Translations under genes and position numbers: made by a program
The notes under the pieces: model-generated
The model's database searches: none
Told to the model about the DNA's origin: nothing
Seen by the model: only the letters and a program-made list of their open reading frames with translations
From: Shimia sp. R9_2
Lineage (GTDB): Bacteria; Pseudomonadota; Alphaproteobacteria; Rhodobacterales; Rhodobacteraceae
Assembly: GCF_017743735.1 (NCBI RefSeq)
Contig: NZ_JAGHRO010000009.1
Coordinates: forward strand, 82,532-146,531
Reading direction: 5' to 3'
Length of the DNA stretch: 64,000 nt
Shown: positions 1 through 8,561 of the stretch, one piece after another
Layout of the letters: each line of letters starts with the position of its first letter
How positions within the stretch are numbered: the stretch's first letter is position 1

Positions 1-721
1 GGTTCATGGCCGGAGAGCCGATGAAGCTTGCCACAAAGGTGTTGGCGGGGCGGTCATAGATTTCGGTGGGGGAGCCAACCTGCTGCACCACGCCTTTTTT
101 CATCACCACAACGCGGTCCGCCAGTGTCATCGCTTCGATCTGGTCGTGGGTCACATAGATGGTGGTGGCCTGAAGATCATGGCTCAGGTTCTTGATCTGG
201 GCGCGGGTGGAGACCCGCAGCTTGGCATCCAGATTGGAGAGCGGCTCGTCCATCAGGAAGACTTTGGGCTTGCGCACAATGGCGCGCGCCAAGGCAACGC
301 GCTGACGCTGACCGCCGGAGAGTTCCGCCGGTTTGCGGTGCAAAAACTCGCCCAGTTCCACACGCTCTGCGGCCTGCATGATCCGTTCATGATGGGTGGC
401 CGGATCAATGCCGCGCACCTTCAGCGGGAAGCGGATGTTCTCATAGACGTTCATGTTCGGGTAAAGCGCGTAGCTTTGAAACACCATGGCCACGTCGCGG
501 TCTTTGGGCTCGAGCTCGTTCACCACAGTGTCGTCGATGCGGATTTCCCCTTCGGTGACATCCTCAAGCCCGGCGATCATCCGCATGGTGGTGGTTTTGC
601 CGCAGCCGGAGGGCCCGAGCAGCACAAGGAACTCTTTGTCGGCGATGGTGAGGTCGAAGTTGTGAACACCCACAAAAGTGCCCCAGCGCTTGCCAACATT
701 GCGAAGCTGAATTTCGGCCAT
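1..721 (-). CDS. Sugar-type ABC transporter ATPase (UgpC/MalK family), 3' end outside window
   Basis: Cytoplasmic ATPase that would drive a binding-protein-dependent importer for sugars, polyols or glycerol 3-phosphate. The reverse strand opens [14 protein letters not shown], followed by Walker [10 protein letters not shown], the Q-loop [10 protein letters not shown], signature LSGGQRQR, Walker [13 protein letters not shown] and the H-loop VTHDQIEAM. The reading runs off the left edge at about residue 240, so the C-terminal OB/TOBE regulatory domain typical of this roughly 360-residue family is not visible. It is transcribed away from two LacI-type palindromes that also precede the divergent gene at 905. 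Substrate cannot be told from the ATPase; the palindromes suggest a carbohydrate regulon. Confidence 0.93.
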   Translation of the reverse strand, partial: MAEIQLRNVGKRWGTFVGVHNFDLTIADKEFLVLLGPSGCGKTTTMRMIAGLEDVTEGEIRIDDTVVNELEPKDRDVAMVFQSYALYPNMNVYENIRFPLKVRGIDPATHHERIMQAAERVELGEFLHRKPAELSGGQRQRVALARAIVRKPKVFLMDEPLSNLDAKLRVSTRAQIKNLSHDLQATTIYVTHDQIEAMTLADRVVVMKKGVVQQVGSPTEIYDRPANTFVASFIGSPAMN

Positions 722-759
722 TTTGGTCCCCCGAGCAGCATCCGGTTGATCCGGGTGCG

Positions 760-779
760 TTTTGCATACGTTTGCAAAA
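760..779. promoter_or_regulatory. Imperfect LacI-family operator
   Basis: A 20-bp inverted repeat with one mismatched pair, core TTTGCATACGTTTGCAAA, centred between 769 and 770. It has the CG-centred shape typical of LacI/GalR-family operators and matches the stronger palindrome at 812-835. It lies in the divergent region between the ABC ATPase gene and the gene at 905. Confidence 0.7.
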
Positions 780-811
780 TGGTAGTGACGCGGCGTCGGT
801 TTTGGCAAGAC

Positions 812-835
812 ATTTTTGCATACGTATGCAAAAAT
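812..835. promoter_or_regulatory. Perfect 24-bp LacI-family operator palindrome
   Basis: Every base of this 24-bp segment pairs with its mirror around the centre at 823/824; the core is TTTGCATACGTATGCAAA. Its centre lies 54 bp from that of the related imperfect repeat at 760-779, about five helical turns, so two dimers or one tetramer could bind the same face. It probably controls both the ABC ATPase transcript and the divergent genes at 905-2792. The cognate regulator is not in the window. Confidence 0.75.
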
Positions 836-904
836 ACTGGAAACGACTCCGGAAGCCGCGTTGTTAAATGAGCAGCAAATACATGTTTAATATGGGAAAA
901 TCAC

Positions 905-1927
905 ATGAGTGATGTTCAAGAGGCCAAGCACATTATTCGGGCATTTTATGCCGATCTGGACGCTGCACCGGCGGAGGGCGCGGCAGAGGTGATGGCCAAA
1001 TACTGTGATTCTGAGCTGTTGTGGCGTGGATTTCATCCCTTTGATGAAATCCGAGGCGCGCGCGCTGTGGGGGATAAATTCTGGACCCCGCTGCGCCAGA
1101 GCCTGACACGGATGCAGCGCCGGATGGACATCTTTTTTGCCGCGCAGAACCGGTTTGACGATCAGGGCGGTGTCTGGGTGAGCTCAATGGGGCATCTGAT
1201 GGGGCTGTTTGATCAGCCGTGGCTGGGCATTGCTCCCACCGGCAAGTTGGCCTTTCTGCGCTATTGCGCCTTTCATCGGGTGTTGGATGGCAAGATTGTC
1301 GAGACCGCGATGTATTTCGACATTCCGCATCTGATGGTGCAGGCGGGTTTGCAGCCTTTCCCGGAGCAGACCGCCGCGCAGCTGGTGCAGCCCGGCCCGC
1401 TGACCCATGATGGGTTGCTCTATGAGGCGCAGCCCGCAGAAGAAGGCACCAAGACGCTGGCGGCGATTGAGGCGATGATTGGTGATCTGGGGCAATGGGA
1501 CAATCCGTTGCCGCTGGAAGAAGAGCTGGCGCTGACGTGGCATGACGACATGATCTGGTGGGGGCCAACAGGGATTGGCGCGACCTACACCATTGAACGC
1601 TACGCCAAGCAGCATTCCGGGCCATTTCGGGCGGGTTTCACTGAGCGCTCCAAGACCAATCACATCTGCCGTATGGCGGAAGGGCACTATGGCGGCTTCT
1701 TTGGCTGGCCCAATTTCACCGCCGTGCCCAGTGGCGGGTTTATGGGCATGCCCGCAACCGGCAAGGCCGGAGAGTTTCGGGTGATCGACATCTATCGCCG
1801 CGAGGGCGACAAGCTGGCGGAGAACTGGATTTTCATCGATCTGCTGCATTTCTGGAAGCAGCAGGGCGTTGATATTCTGGCGCGGACCACAGGCATTTCA
1901 GGCACGGGAGCAGGCCATGCGGATTGA
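905..1927 (+). CDS. Tandem SnoaL-like (NTF2-fold) protein
   Basis: A 340-residue soluble protein that looks like two SnoaL/NTF2-like domains in tandem, roughly residues 5-150 and 190-325. Each half has the NTF2 pattern of an N-terminal helix, a conserved Trp (LLWRGF, MIWWGP) and a late sheet. SnoaL domains are small cyclase- or isomerase-like folds, and the reaction here is unknown. The ATG at 905 follows a GGGAAAA-like ribosome site. It overlaps the downstream amidohydrolase by 11 nt, so the two are translationally coupled, and the pair sits behind the LacI-type palindromes. A role in sugar or lactone catabolism is inferred from this context only. Confidence 0.75.
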   Translation: MSDVQEAKHIIRAFYADLDAAPAEGAAEVMAKYCDSELLWRGFHPFDEIRGARAVGDKFWTPLRQSLTRMQRRMDIFFAAQNRFDDQGGVWVSSMGHLMGLFDQPWLGIAPTGKLAFLRYCAFHRVLDGKIVETAMYFDIPHLMVQAGLQPFPEQTAAQLVQPGPLTHDGLLYEAQPAEEGTKTLAAIEAMIGDLGQWDNPLPLEEELALTWHDDMIWWGPTGIGATYTIERYAKQHSGPFRAGFTERSKTNHICRMAEGHYGGFFGWPNFTAVPSGGFMGMPATGKAGEFRVIDIYRREGDKLAENWIFIDLLHFWKQQGVDILARTTGISGTGAGHAD

Positions 1928-2792
1928 TGCACATCACCACCTTTGGGATTTGAAGGCGGTCAGCTATCCGTGGCTGATGGCCAAAGGCGTGGCGCGGTTT
2001 TTTGGCGACCCGGCCCCGATCCAGCGGGACTACCTGATCGCGGAGTTTCGCGAAGATGCGGCGGCGCAGGGCTTTGGTGGCTCGGTGCATATTCAGGTGG
2101 GGGCCGAGGATGGTCTGGCAGAGGCGCGCTGGGTGCAGACCGTGGCAGAAGAGACGCCGGATTGGCCGATGGCGCAGGTCGTCTTTTGCGATCTGACCGC
2201 GCCGGATCTGGACGCGCAGCTGGATGCGTTTCAGGCGCTTTCGACCGTGCGCGGAGTGCGCCAGATTGTCGGACGCGCCCCCGGTGAGGATGCGGTGACC
2301 GGCACCAACGCGCTGCTCGATGATCCGGCGTTTTTGCGGGGATTGCAGTTGGCGGGAGCGCGTGGGCTGTCCTTTGATTTGCAGCTGATCCCGGAGTTGA
2401 TGGAGAAGACCGCGCGGGTGCTGGCACAGGCGCCTGAGACGCAGGTGGCGCTGTGCCATGCGGGCAGCCCGCATGATCGCAGTGCGGCTGGTTTGGCGCA
2501 ATGGGCCAAGCAAATGAAGGCGCTTTCCGCATTGCCTCAGGTGACGTGCAAGCTTTCGGGGCTGGGCATGTTTGATCACGACTGGACGGTGGACAGCATC
2601 CGCCCGATCGTGGCGGAATGCCTTGCGCAGTTTGGGGCATCGCGGGTGATGTTTGGGTCGAACTTTCCCGTCGACAGCCTCTCGTCAGACTACGCGACGC
2701 TCGCCGGCGCTATGCGGGAGTTGGTGCCCGAGGCGGACCACGAAGAGGTCTTTGGCGGCACGGCGGCGCGGTTTTACGGGATGGGGGCGTGA
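1917..2792 (+). CDS. Amidohydrolase-2 family (COG3618, fuconolactonase-like) hydrolase
   Basis: A 291-residue metal-dependent TIM-barrel hydrolase. It begins MRIDAHHHLWDL, the metal-binding HxH motif of the COG3618 family that includes L-fuconolactonase and other sugar-lactone hydrolases. Later family marks are ALCHAGSP near residue 182 and the C-terminal MFGSNFPVDS that supplies the catalytic Asp. I chose the ATG at 1917 because the HxH motif must lie at the N-terminus; a longer reading exists but adds an unrelated extension. The start overlaps the stop of the SnoaL-like gene. Hydrolysis of a sugar lactone is the best guess. Confidence 0.82.
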   Translation: MRIDAHHHLWDLKAVSYPWLMAKGVARFFGDPAPIQRDYLIAEFREDAAAQGFGGSVHIQVGAEDGLAEARWVQTVAEETPDWPMAQVVFCDLTAPDLDAQLDAFQALSTVRGVRQIVGRAPGEDAVTGTNALLDDPAFLRGLQLAGARGLSFDLQLIPELMEKTARVLAQAPETQVALCHAGSPHDRSAAGLAQWAKQMKALSALPQVTCKLSGLGMFDHDWTVDSIRPIVAECLAQFGASRVMFGSNFPVDSLSSDYATLAGAMRELVPEADHEEVFGGTAARFYGMGA

Positions 2793-2802
2793 TCCGGGCG
2801 GA

Positions 2803-3600
2803 TCACTCCTCAAACAGGGGCGCGTAGCGGGTGCCCGCAAAGGCGTCCTTGAGTTCGGCGAAGTTTTTGACAACTTCGGATTTGGGGCGCTTGTTCTGTT
2901 TGGACATTTTGGAGTGAAACGGCGCTGGCGGGACATCGAGAAAGGCACAAAGACGCTGCATCTCGGCCTCTTTCTGGGCCACCAGATCTTCGTAGGTCAT
3001 CTGCAAAAGACGTGAGGGCGGGAACGCCTCGGCAATCCGCGCCTCCCAGCTTTCCAGCCATTCAAAACGATCCCGGACCCAATCCACAGGCAGCTCCAGG
3101 GTTCGGTCGCCATAAGACCCGCCGACCCATTCGCCGCTCTCATAAGCCAAGCGCGTTGAAATGAGGACGGCGAGTTTGTCTTTGCGTCTGAGGTGGATGA
3201 GCCGGATGTCCTCTGCCGCGCGCAGATAGGGCAGCACGCCGCTGGTGTCGCTGATCCCGAATTTCTCGCCATAGTCGCTTTCGAGGTGGCGATAGAGCAG
3301 TTTGACGCCGACGATGTCTTCGTTGGACATGCGCGATAGGCGGCGCTCGAGATAGGACTGCGCACCCGCGCCGGTGATCCGGCGGCGGACCGCTGCGCTT
3401 TGCAACTGGTATTCACCGATGATTTCCCCGTGCTGCCGGGTTTTGGGGATGCTTTTGATCAGGGAGACCAGCAGGTTTGAGCCTGACCGTCCGGCAGAGA
3501 GGATGGCGTATTTCTTGACCGGGGGCAGGAAGAGATCGGAGATCCGTCCGGTTGAGGCGTGCAGGCAATCTTTGATCAACGCGGCGTTGGCAGGTTTCAT
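2803..3600 (-). CDS. Sulfotransferase family protein (Stf0-like)
   Basis: A 265-residue cytoplasmic enzyme expected to move sulfate from PAPS to a hydroxyl on a lipid or carbohydrate. The 5'-phosphosulfate loop is visible as AGRSGSNLL near residue 36, followed by HGEIIGEY. A further conserved block is LIHLRRKDKLAVLISTRLA near residue 135, which corresponds to the 3'-phosphate-binding Arg/Ser strand. This order and the short length fit the Stf0/LPS-sulfotransferase type. It stands alone, convergent with the amidohydrolase gene (10 nt between the two stops). The substrate could be a surface glycan, but nothing here proves it. Confidence 0.8.
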   Translation of the reverse strand: MKPANAALIKDCLHASTGRISDLFLPPVKKYAILSAGRSGSNLLVSLIKSIPKTRQHGEIIGEYQLQSAAVRRRITGAGAQSYLERRLSRMSNEDIVGVKLLYRHLESDYGEKFGISDTSGVLPYLRAAEDIRLIHLRRKDKLAVLISTRLAYESGEWVGGSYGDRTLELPVDWVRDRFEWLESWEARIAEAFPPSRLLQMTYEDLVAQKEAEMQRLCAFLDVPPAPFHSKMSKQNKRPKSEVVKNFAELKDAFAGTRYAPLFEE

Positions 3601-3800
3601 GGCGTCTGGAACAGCAGTTTGGAAAAAATTTCAAATTCAAAAAGTCTGTGCGGGCGGACAAAAATCGCGTCCGGCGCAGGGGTGAGTTCAGCACAGGTTG
3701 CCCCCTGTCGCAAATGAATTTGGCTGTCGGGCCGCGCTCTGGAGACGGGTGTTGCAACTTTGGAAGGTTCTGCCTGCAAGACCTGCGCGGCTGTTGGCAG

Positions 3801-3823
3801 AGAAAGCCCCTGAGGGGCTTTCT
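3801..3823 (-). terminator. Hairpin, probable old terminator of the MAPEG remnant
   Basis: A 10-bp perfect stem, AGAAAGCCCC with GGGGCTTTCT, around the loop TGA. It lies just past the stop codon of the reverse-strand MAPEG fragment. There is no clear T-run, as is common for high-GC alphaproteobacterial terminators. Confidence 0.5.
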
Positions 3824-3861
3824 CGTTGGTGAGAGAGGTCTCTCCTGAGGGCAAGCGTGCC

Positions 3862-3970
3862 TCAGCCGATGTGCTGCGCCATCATCACGAGGCCCACGAG
3901 GCTGATCGCCCAGACGATGGTCCGCAGATAGGGCACGCCGGTGAGGTAGAAGATCTGGCCGAGCGCGTGT
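3862..3970 (-). pseudogene. C-terminal fragment of a MAPEG-family membrane protein
   Basis: Reverse-strand translation ending at the TGA complement (3862-3864) gives about 36 residues, including ALGQIFYLTGVPYLRT and VWAISLVGLVMMAQHIG. This resembles the last transmembrane helices of MAPEG-family (microsomal glutathione-transferase-like) proteins. Upstream in this frame the similarity stops near 3965-3972, where plus-strand AraC sequence starts, and a stop codon follows. It is therefore the tail of a gene whose front was lost. Family assignment rests on a short stretch. Confidence 0.55.
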
Positions 3971-4509
3971 TGCAGTCATTGCCGCAGGTGATCGTACTGG
4001 ACGGGTTGGCGGAAGACCCTATCGAGTGGCTTGATGAAATGTGCGGCTTGGTGCTGCGCGAGCTGGGCGCGACGCAGCCGGGGGCAAGTTTGATGGTGTC
4101 CCGGCTTTTGGATTTGCTGCTGGTGGTTATTCTCAGACGCTGGGCGCAATCTGATGACAGCTTGCCCGGGTGGCTGGCGGCGGCGAAAGATGAGCGGATC
4201 GCGCGGGCGATTGCGGCGATCCACTCCAACAGCGGCGGCAGTCTGAGAAATGCGGAGCTGGCCGATATTGCCGGGATGTCGGTGTCTAACTTTGCGGATC
4301 GGTTCAAACAGGTGATGGGGCAGGGGCCGGGGGCCTATCTGAGAGGCTGGCGGCTGGATCAGGCCGCTGAGGCGCTGCTGCATTCTAGCGCATCGATTGA
4401 GGCGATTGCCGATCGGGTGGGCTATGCCTCAAAAGAGGCGTTCAGTCGCGCGTTTCAGGCGAAGTTCGGGCAGTCTCCCTCGGCCTGGCGCGGTGCGCGG
4501 CACGCTTGA
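3967..4509 (+). pseudogene. AraC-family regulator, N-terminally truncated
   Basis: About 180 residues match the back of an AraC regulator. First comes the end of a cupin_6-type sensor domain (LPQVIVLDGL through LLDLLLVVILRRWA), then two complete helix-turn-helix units (LADIAGMSVSNFADRFKQ and IEAIADRVGYASKEAFSRAF). Full members are about 300 residues and carry a complete N-terminal cupin; here it is missing. The frame stays open upstream to 3826, but that extension is simply the antisense of the MAPEG tail, so it is not a real N-terminus. A chimeric 227-residue product is possible but unlikely to be a functional sensor. Confidence 0.7.
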
Positions 4510-4526
4510 CCTTCGAACAGACAAAG

Positions 4527-4557
4527 AAAAGCTCCCGAAGCTGTTTCGGGAGCTTTT
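4527..4557 (+). terminator. Rho-independent terminator after the AraC remnant
   Basis: A 13-bp perfect stem, AAAAGCTCCCGAA with TTCGGGAGCTTTT, around a 5-nt loop. It runs into a T-rich stretch, 17 nt after the AraC stop codon. Confidence 0.8.
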
Positions 4558-4653
4558 GATTTTGTCGCCAATGCGCTGTGAGGCTGAGGTAAGTCCAAGA
4601 GGCGCATCACGACCTGAGGGTGAGCAGGCCCCCGATTGAGGGCCTGATCTGTT

Positions 4654-7600
4654 TTAGATGAGCACCACTTCCTCGAAGTTGCGGATGTCGAGATCCAGCG
4701 TGGTGAAGCTGAAGGTGTCTGTGAGGATGCTGCCGTCGTTGATGCTGCCTGCTGCGGGCGCATTGAGGGCAACCAGAGCGAGGTAGGCGTCGACTTCGGC
4801 CTGAACCGCAACCGCATCGGCGCCGTCCAGCTCGATTTCGAGGCGGTCGATCCCGCTTTCCCCATCGAGGAAGTCCCGTTCGCCCGCATCGCTGGCTTCT
4901 GACCAGATGAACTCGTCGGCACCAGCGCCGCCAAGGATCACATCTGCGCCGTCGTTGGGGCTGAGGAACCGGTCATCACCCGCGCCGCCTGAGACATAAT
5001 CCGAGCCCTGCAGGCCGCGGATGAAGTCATCGCCGTCGCCGCCAAAGAGTGTGTCGGCACCCGCTTGACCGGCAAGTGCGTCATTGCCGATGCCACCCAA
5101 GGCGAGGTCGGCCTGACCGTCGGCGTTGATGGTGTCGTCGCCTTCACCACCGAGCAGGGTGTCAAAGCCAGCGGTGCCCCGCAGGTTGTCGTCGCCCCGG
5201 CCGCCTTCGATGAAGTCGTCGCCGCCGCGCCCTTCGATGGTGTCTTCGCCGCGTGTGCCAAGGATGTTTTCATCCAGACCCGTGCCGGTGAAGCTGACCC
5301 CGTTTTCGCCCAGAGGCTCGACCAGCACGATGGTGCTTGGGTCCGCTGGGTCCAGCGTTGGAACGTCGCCGACCTGCACTTCGACCGTGCGGACAAAGCC
5401 GACACCGTTGGTGACGGTGTAGTTGAAGGAGTCATAGCCGGTGAAGTTCGCGCCAGCCGTGTAGGTCACGGTGCCATCCGCTTCAAGCACCACGGTGCCG
5501 TAGCCGCCGTTGTTGACCTGAGCGACCTCAAGCATGCCTTCGCTGAGCTCGATGTCATTGGCGAGCACGTCGATGTTGACGGAGCCGCCCGCACCCGGTG
5601 CGGCCACCTGATCGCTGGTGCCGCCTGGTACAAGCTCTTCCACGGCCACGGTCATATCATCAAACTGCAGGAATTCGATGTTGCGCAGGCGGTCGACGCC
5701 ATCCACGGAGGTGATGATCAGCTCACCGGTGAAGATGTCGACGATTTGGATGTCCGCATCGGCAAAGTTGCCGCCAAACACCGCGGTGTCGACCTCGCCG
5801 TCGCCGTTGAGATCATCATTGCCAGCGCCGCCGATCAGGATGTCATTCTCGGACCCGCCGTTGAGATCATCCTCGCCTTCGCCACCTTCCAGCAGGTCGT
5901 CATAGCTGCCGCCTTCGAGGGTGTCGTTGCCGCCGTTGCCCATCAGGGTGTCTTCGCCGGAGAAGCCGATGATGCTGTCATCGGTTTCACAGCCCACCAG
6001 CAGGTCAAAGCCGCCGACCGGTGAGTTTTCATCGGCCTGGCTGGTGCCTTCGATCAGGCCGCAGCGCAGGATACCGGCGTCCAGCGTGAGGTTGGATTCG
6101 CCTTCGGCCAGGGTGACCACCTGAGTCATCGCGAAATCAGCGCTCATTGGCACCGCATCGGAATCGCGCGCATCATCGCCGCCCTGATTGGCCGCTGTGA
6201 AGGCAAAGCCCTCAGGCAGGATGAAGCCGACCTTGTAGTCGCCTGCAGCGAGACCGGTGAAGAGATAGTTGCCGTTCTCATCGGTCATCTGCTCAGCAAG
6301 CACCATGCCGGAGGCGGTCAGGAGCTGAACGGTGACGCCCTGCACGCCCTGTTCGCGGCCGTTAAAGAACGGATCGAATTCCTCGTCATTGAGAATGCCG
6401 TCGCCAAACAGGTCCAGCCAGACGGTGTCGCCCAGCTCTGCGGTCATCGGGTCGGTGTCACGCACACCGGCGTCATTATCGCCAGTGTCTTCGCCGGACA
6501 CCACGGTGATGTTTTCAATGACGGACATGGTGGTGTCGCCGATAGCGTCGCTGTCGGAGGTGTCATCCGCGCCAACATTGGGGTTCACCAGCTCTTTGCC
6601 AACCAGCACGGCATCCGGGTCTTCGAATTTGACGCCATAGGTGCCGGGTTCCAGATCAGAGAACTGATAGTTGCCATCCGCATCGGTCAGAGTGGTGATG
6701 GCGTTGCCGCCAGCGTCCAGCACCGGATCGCCATTGGCATCGAGCAAGGTGACAAGCACACCCTGGATACCAGGCTCGTCGCCGTTGTTGTTGTCGAGGT
6801 CATCTCTGTCCACGTCGCAGAAATAGCGCCCGGAGAGGGAACCGGGATCTTCTTTCACGCAGACGCCGAGGTCGATGTCGGTCTCGCTGTCTGCGGTGAC
6901 CGAGACCACGCCGGACATGCCGTTCTCATCTACGTCGGAATCGATGCTGTCATCTGTGCCAGCGTCCTGAATGGTGAATTCTGTGCCATCCGGGGCGACG
7001 CCCATGATTTTGTAGTCACCCACAGGGACGTCATCGAAACGGTAGTTGCCATCTGCATCGGTCTGGGTGGTTGCAACCACATTGCCGTCCAGATCCAGAA
7101 GCTTGATGGTAACGCCCGCTTTGGTGGGTTCAGAGACCACTTCGGTCTGATCCTGACCTTCCAGAACGATGTTGTCGATGCGGACATATTCGTAGTCGTC
7201 GCCAAAGGCTTTCAGGGTGACATCCTGACCGGATTCAATCGCAACATCTTTGATTACATAGGTGGAGAAGCCACCATCATTGGAACCCCAGCCGTCGGTG
7301 TCTGCATCCAGACGGACGGCTTCGACGACCTGACCGCCGACCTTAAGCTTGATGACGCTCTGGCCGTCTTTTTCATCCTGCACACGGATTTTTACGTCAT
7401 AAACGCCGGTTTTGCCGTCAAAGGTGGTGCAAAGCTCACCGTAGCCACCTGCGCAGTAGAGCTTGACCAATTCGCCACCGGAGGCCTGCGCGCCTTCGAC
7501 GGTTTTGAAGCCATAGCTGGCCATGTCTTCGGCTTCGATGGTGTAATCGCAGCCGGGGATGACGGTGACTTCGCCGTTGATGCCGTCACAATCCACATCG

Positions 7601-8097
7601 CAGAAGACGGTGCCGGAGATCGCGCCGGTTTCGACCTTTTCGCCTGCGCTGAGGCATTTGTAGTCGACCCAGTTGCTTTTCACGTTGCAGGTTTTGACAA
7701 CGGTCAGCTCGGTGCCTTCTGGCGGCACTGCGCCGTAGAAGCTGAAATAATCGTCGCCTGCGCCGGGGGCGTTGTGATCTTCGATTTCGATTTCGATCAT
7801 GTAGTAGGTCTGGCCATCAGAGCCTTTCAGCACGTGATAGCTTTCCGCATACATCTGACCGCCAACTTTTTCACCGTCGACATAGGCCTGCTGACCGGAG
7901 CGGTCGTTGGCGTGCTCATTGCGGCAGTTGTCGCCGGAGAGGAAGTAATCGTTGTCTTTGGTTGAGAGACAGACTGAGGCGCTGTCCGGCATGGTGAATT
8001 TATCGCCACAGCCGATGCTGGACCCGTTGCCGCCCTGATCCAGAAGATCGGATTCCTTGAGAGCGGTCCATTCATATTCGCGGTAATAGTATGACAC
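4654..8097 (-). CDS. Large secreted RTX protein with SdrD/Cna-B-like repeats
   Basis: A 1147-residue acidic protein, probably exported by a type I system and acting at the cell surface or in the matrix. Domain order: a Cys-rich N-terminal region (about 1-180) with no Sec signal; a carbohydrate-binding-like beta sandwich with YTIEAEDMASYG (about 185-315); three SdrD/Cna-B-like repeats carrying TDADGNYRFDDVPVGDY-type motifs (about 320-675); RTX nonapeptides such as GGNDTLEGG (about 690-770); a cadherin/Big_9-like domain (about 820-900); a second RTX block (about 940-1060); and a C-terminal signal ending IRNFEEVVLI. The GTG start at 8097 has an AGGGGG ribosome site 8 nt upstream. No type I secretion genes are in the window. 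Adhesin or biofilm function is inferred. Confidence 0.85.
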   Translation of the reverse strand: MSYYYREYEWTALKESDLLDQGGNGSSIGCGDKFTMPDSASVCLSTKDNDYFLSGDNCRNEHANDRSGQQAYVDGEKVGGQMYAESYHVLKGSDGQTYYMIEIEIEDHNAPGAGDDYFSFYGAVPPEGTELTVVKTCNVKSNWVDYKCLSAGEKVETGAISGTVFCDVDCDGINGEVTVIPGCDYTIEAEDMASYGFKTVEGAQASGGELVKLYCAGGYGELCTTFDGKTGVYDVKIRVQDEKDGQSVIKLKVGGQVVEAVRLDADTDGWGSNDGGFSTYVIKDVAIESGQDVTLKAFGDDYEYVRIDNIVLEGQDQTEVVSEPTKAGVTIKLLDLDGNVVATTQTDADGNYRFDDVPVGDYKIMGVAPDGTEFTIQDAGTDDSIDSDVDENGMSGVVSVTADSETDIDLGVCVKEDPGSLSGRYFCDVDRDDLDNNNGDEPGIQGVLVTLLDANGDPVLDAGGNAITTLTDADGNYQFSDLEPGTYGVKFEDPDAVLVGKELVNPNVGADDTSDSDAIGDTTMSVIENITVVSGEDTGDNDAGVRDTDPMTAELGDTVWLDLFGDGILNDEEFDPFFNGREQGVQGVTVQLLTASGMVLAEQMTDENGNYLFTGLAAGDYKVGFILPEGFAFTAANQGGDDARDSDAVPMSADFAMTQVVTLAEGESNLTLDAGILRCGLIEGTSQADENSPVGGFDLLVGCETDDSIIGFSGEDTLMGNGGNDTLEGGSYDDLLEGGEGEDDLNGGSENDILIGGAGNDDLNGDGEVDTAVFGGNFADADIQIVDIFTGELIITSVDGVDRLRNIEFLQFDDMTVAVEELVPGGTSDQVAAPGAGGSVNIDVLANDIELSEGMLEVAQVNNGGYGTVVLEADGTVTYTAGANFTGYDSFNYTVTNGVGFVRTVEVQVGDVPTLDPADPSTIVLVEPLGENGVSFTGTGLDENILGTRGEDTIEGRGGDDFIEGGRGDDNLRGTAGFDTLLGGEGDDTINADGQADLALGGIGNDALAGQAGADTLFGGDGDDFIRGLQGSDYVSGGAGDDRFLSPNDGADVILGGAGADEFIWSEASDAGERDFLDGESGIDRLEIELDGADAVAVQAEVDAYLALVALNAPAAGSINDGSILTDTFSFTTLDLDIRNFEEVVLI

Positions 8098-8561
8098 TGT
8101 TAATTCCCCCTAATTACTCGCAACAAACGCGTATTTTTCGCCAAATAAGCGGGAGAGCAGCGGAGCGGGGATTCAGAGCGGAATTGCGCCGAATGTTAAA
8201 CAAATAGGTCCACTTTGATGGACCGAACATCAAAGAGGCAAAAGTATAAATTTTATGCAGGCAAAAAATGGTCCTGCGGTTTGGAATTGTTAAATTCCCC
8301 CGATATTCCGCCTGTTTGATTACCCTTCCCACAGACACATCACAAATAAGATACGGAGATTTCAGCGGCGTCAATAAGTATTAATAATCTATTAAAAAAA
8401 CATTTAAAATTAGATGCTTGTGAATTTCCAGTCAGGGTTTTGATACCTACCCAAAAGAGTAGCGTGCGGGGCGTGGCGTTTGGCCGTGAAATTCGCCGCT
8501 ATTTCGCGCGGTTTTTATTGACGTAGCGCGCGTCGGAGGCTGATATTGAGAAAACACATTA
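8098..8561. other. AT-rich intergenic region with inverted repeats
   Basis: This 464-bp stretch separates the divergent RTX-protein and PHP-like genes. I see no gene. It holds two short inverted repeats: CTTTGATG/CATCAAAG with a 7-nt loop (8213-8235) and GGAATT/AATTCC with a 4-nt loop (8283-8298). It is clearly more AT-rich than its flanks, as expected for promoters in both directions. Confidence 0.5.
8213..8235. repeat. Inverted repeat upstream of the RTX gene
   Basis: Perfect 8-bp arms CTTTGATG and CATCAAAG around a 7-nt spacer, about 120 bp upstream of the RTX gene start. This could be a regulator site or a leader hairpin. Confidence 0.4.

Noticed and set aside
146..871. 241-codon forward frame over the ABC ATPase
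   Set aside because: It is the antisense of a clear ABC ATPase with all motifs, and shows no domain of its own.
5065..6024. 319-codon forward frame within the RTX gene
   Set aside because: It is an antisense shadow of acidic, Gly/Asp-rich repeats; the Val/Ala/His-rich reading has no family signature.
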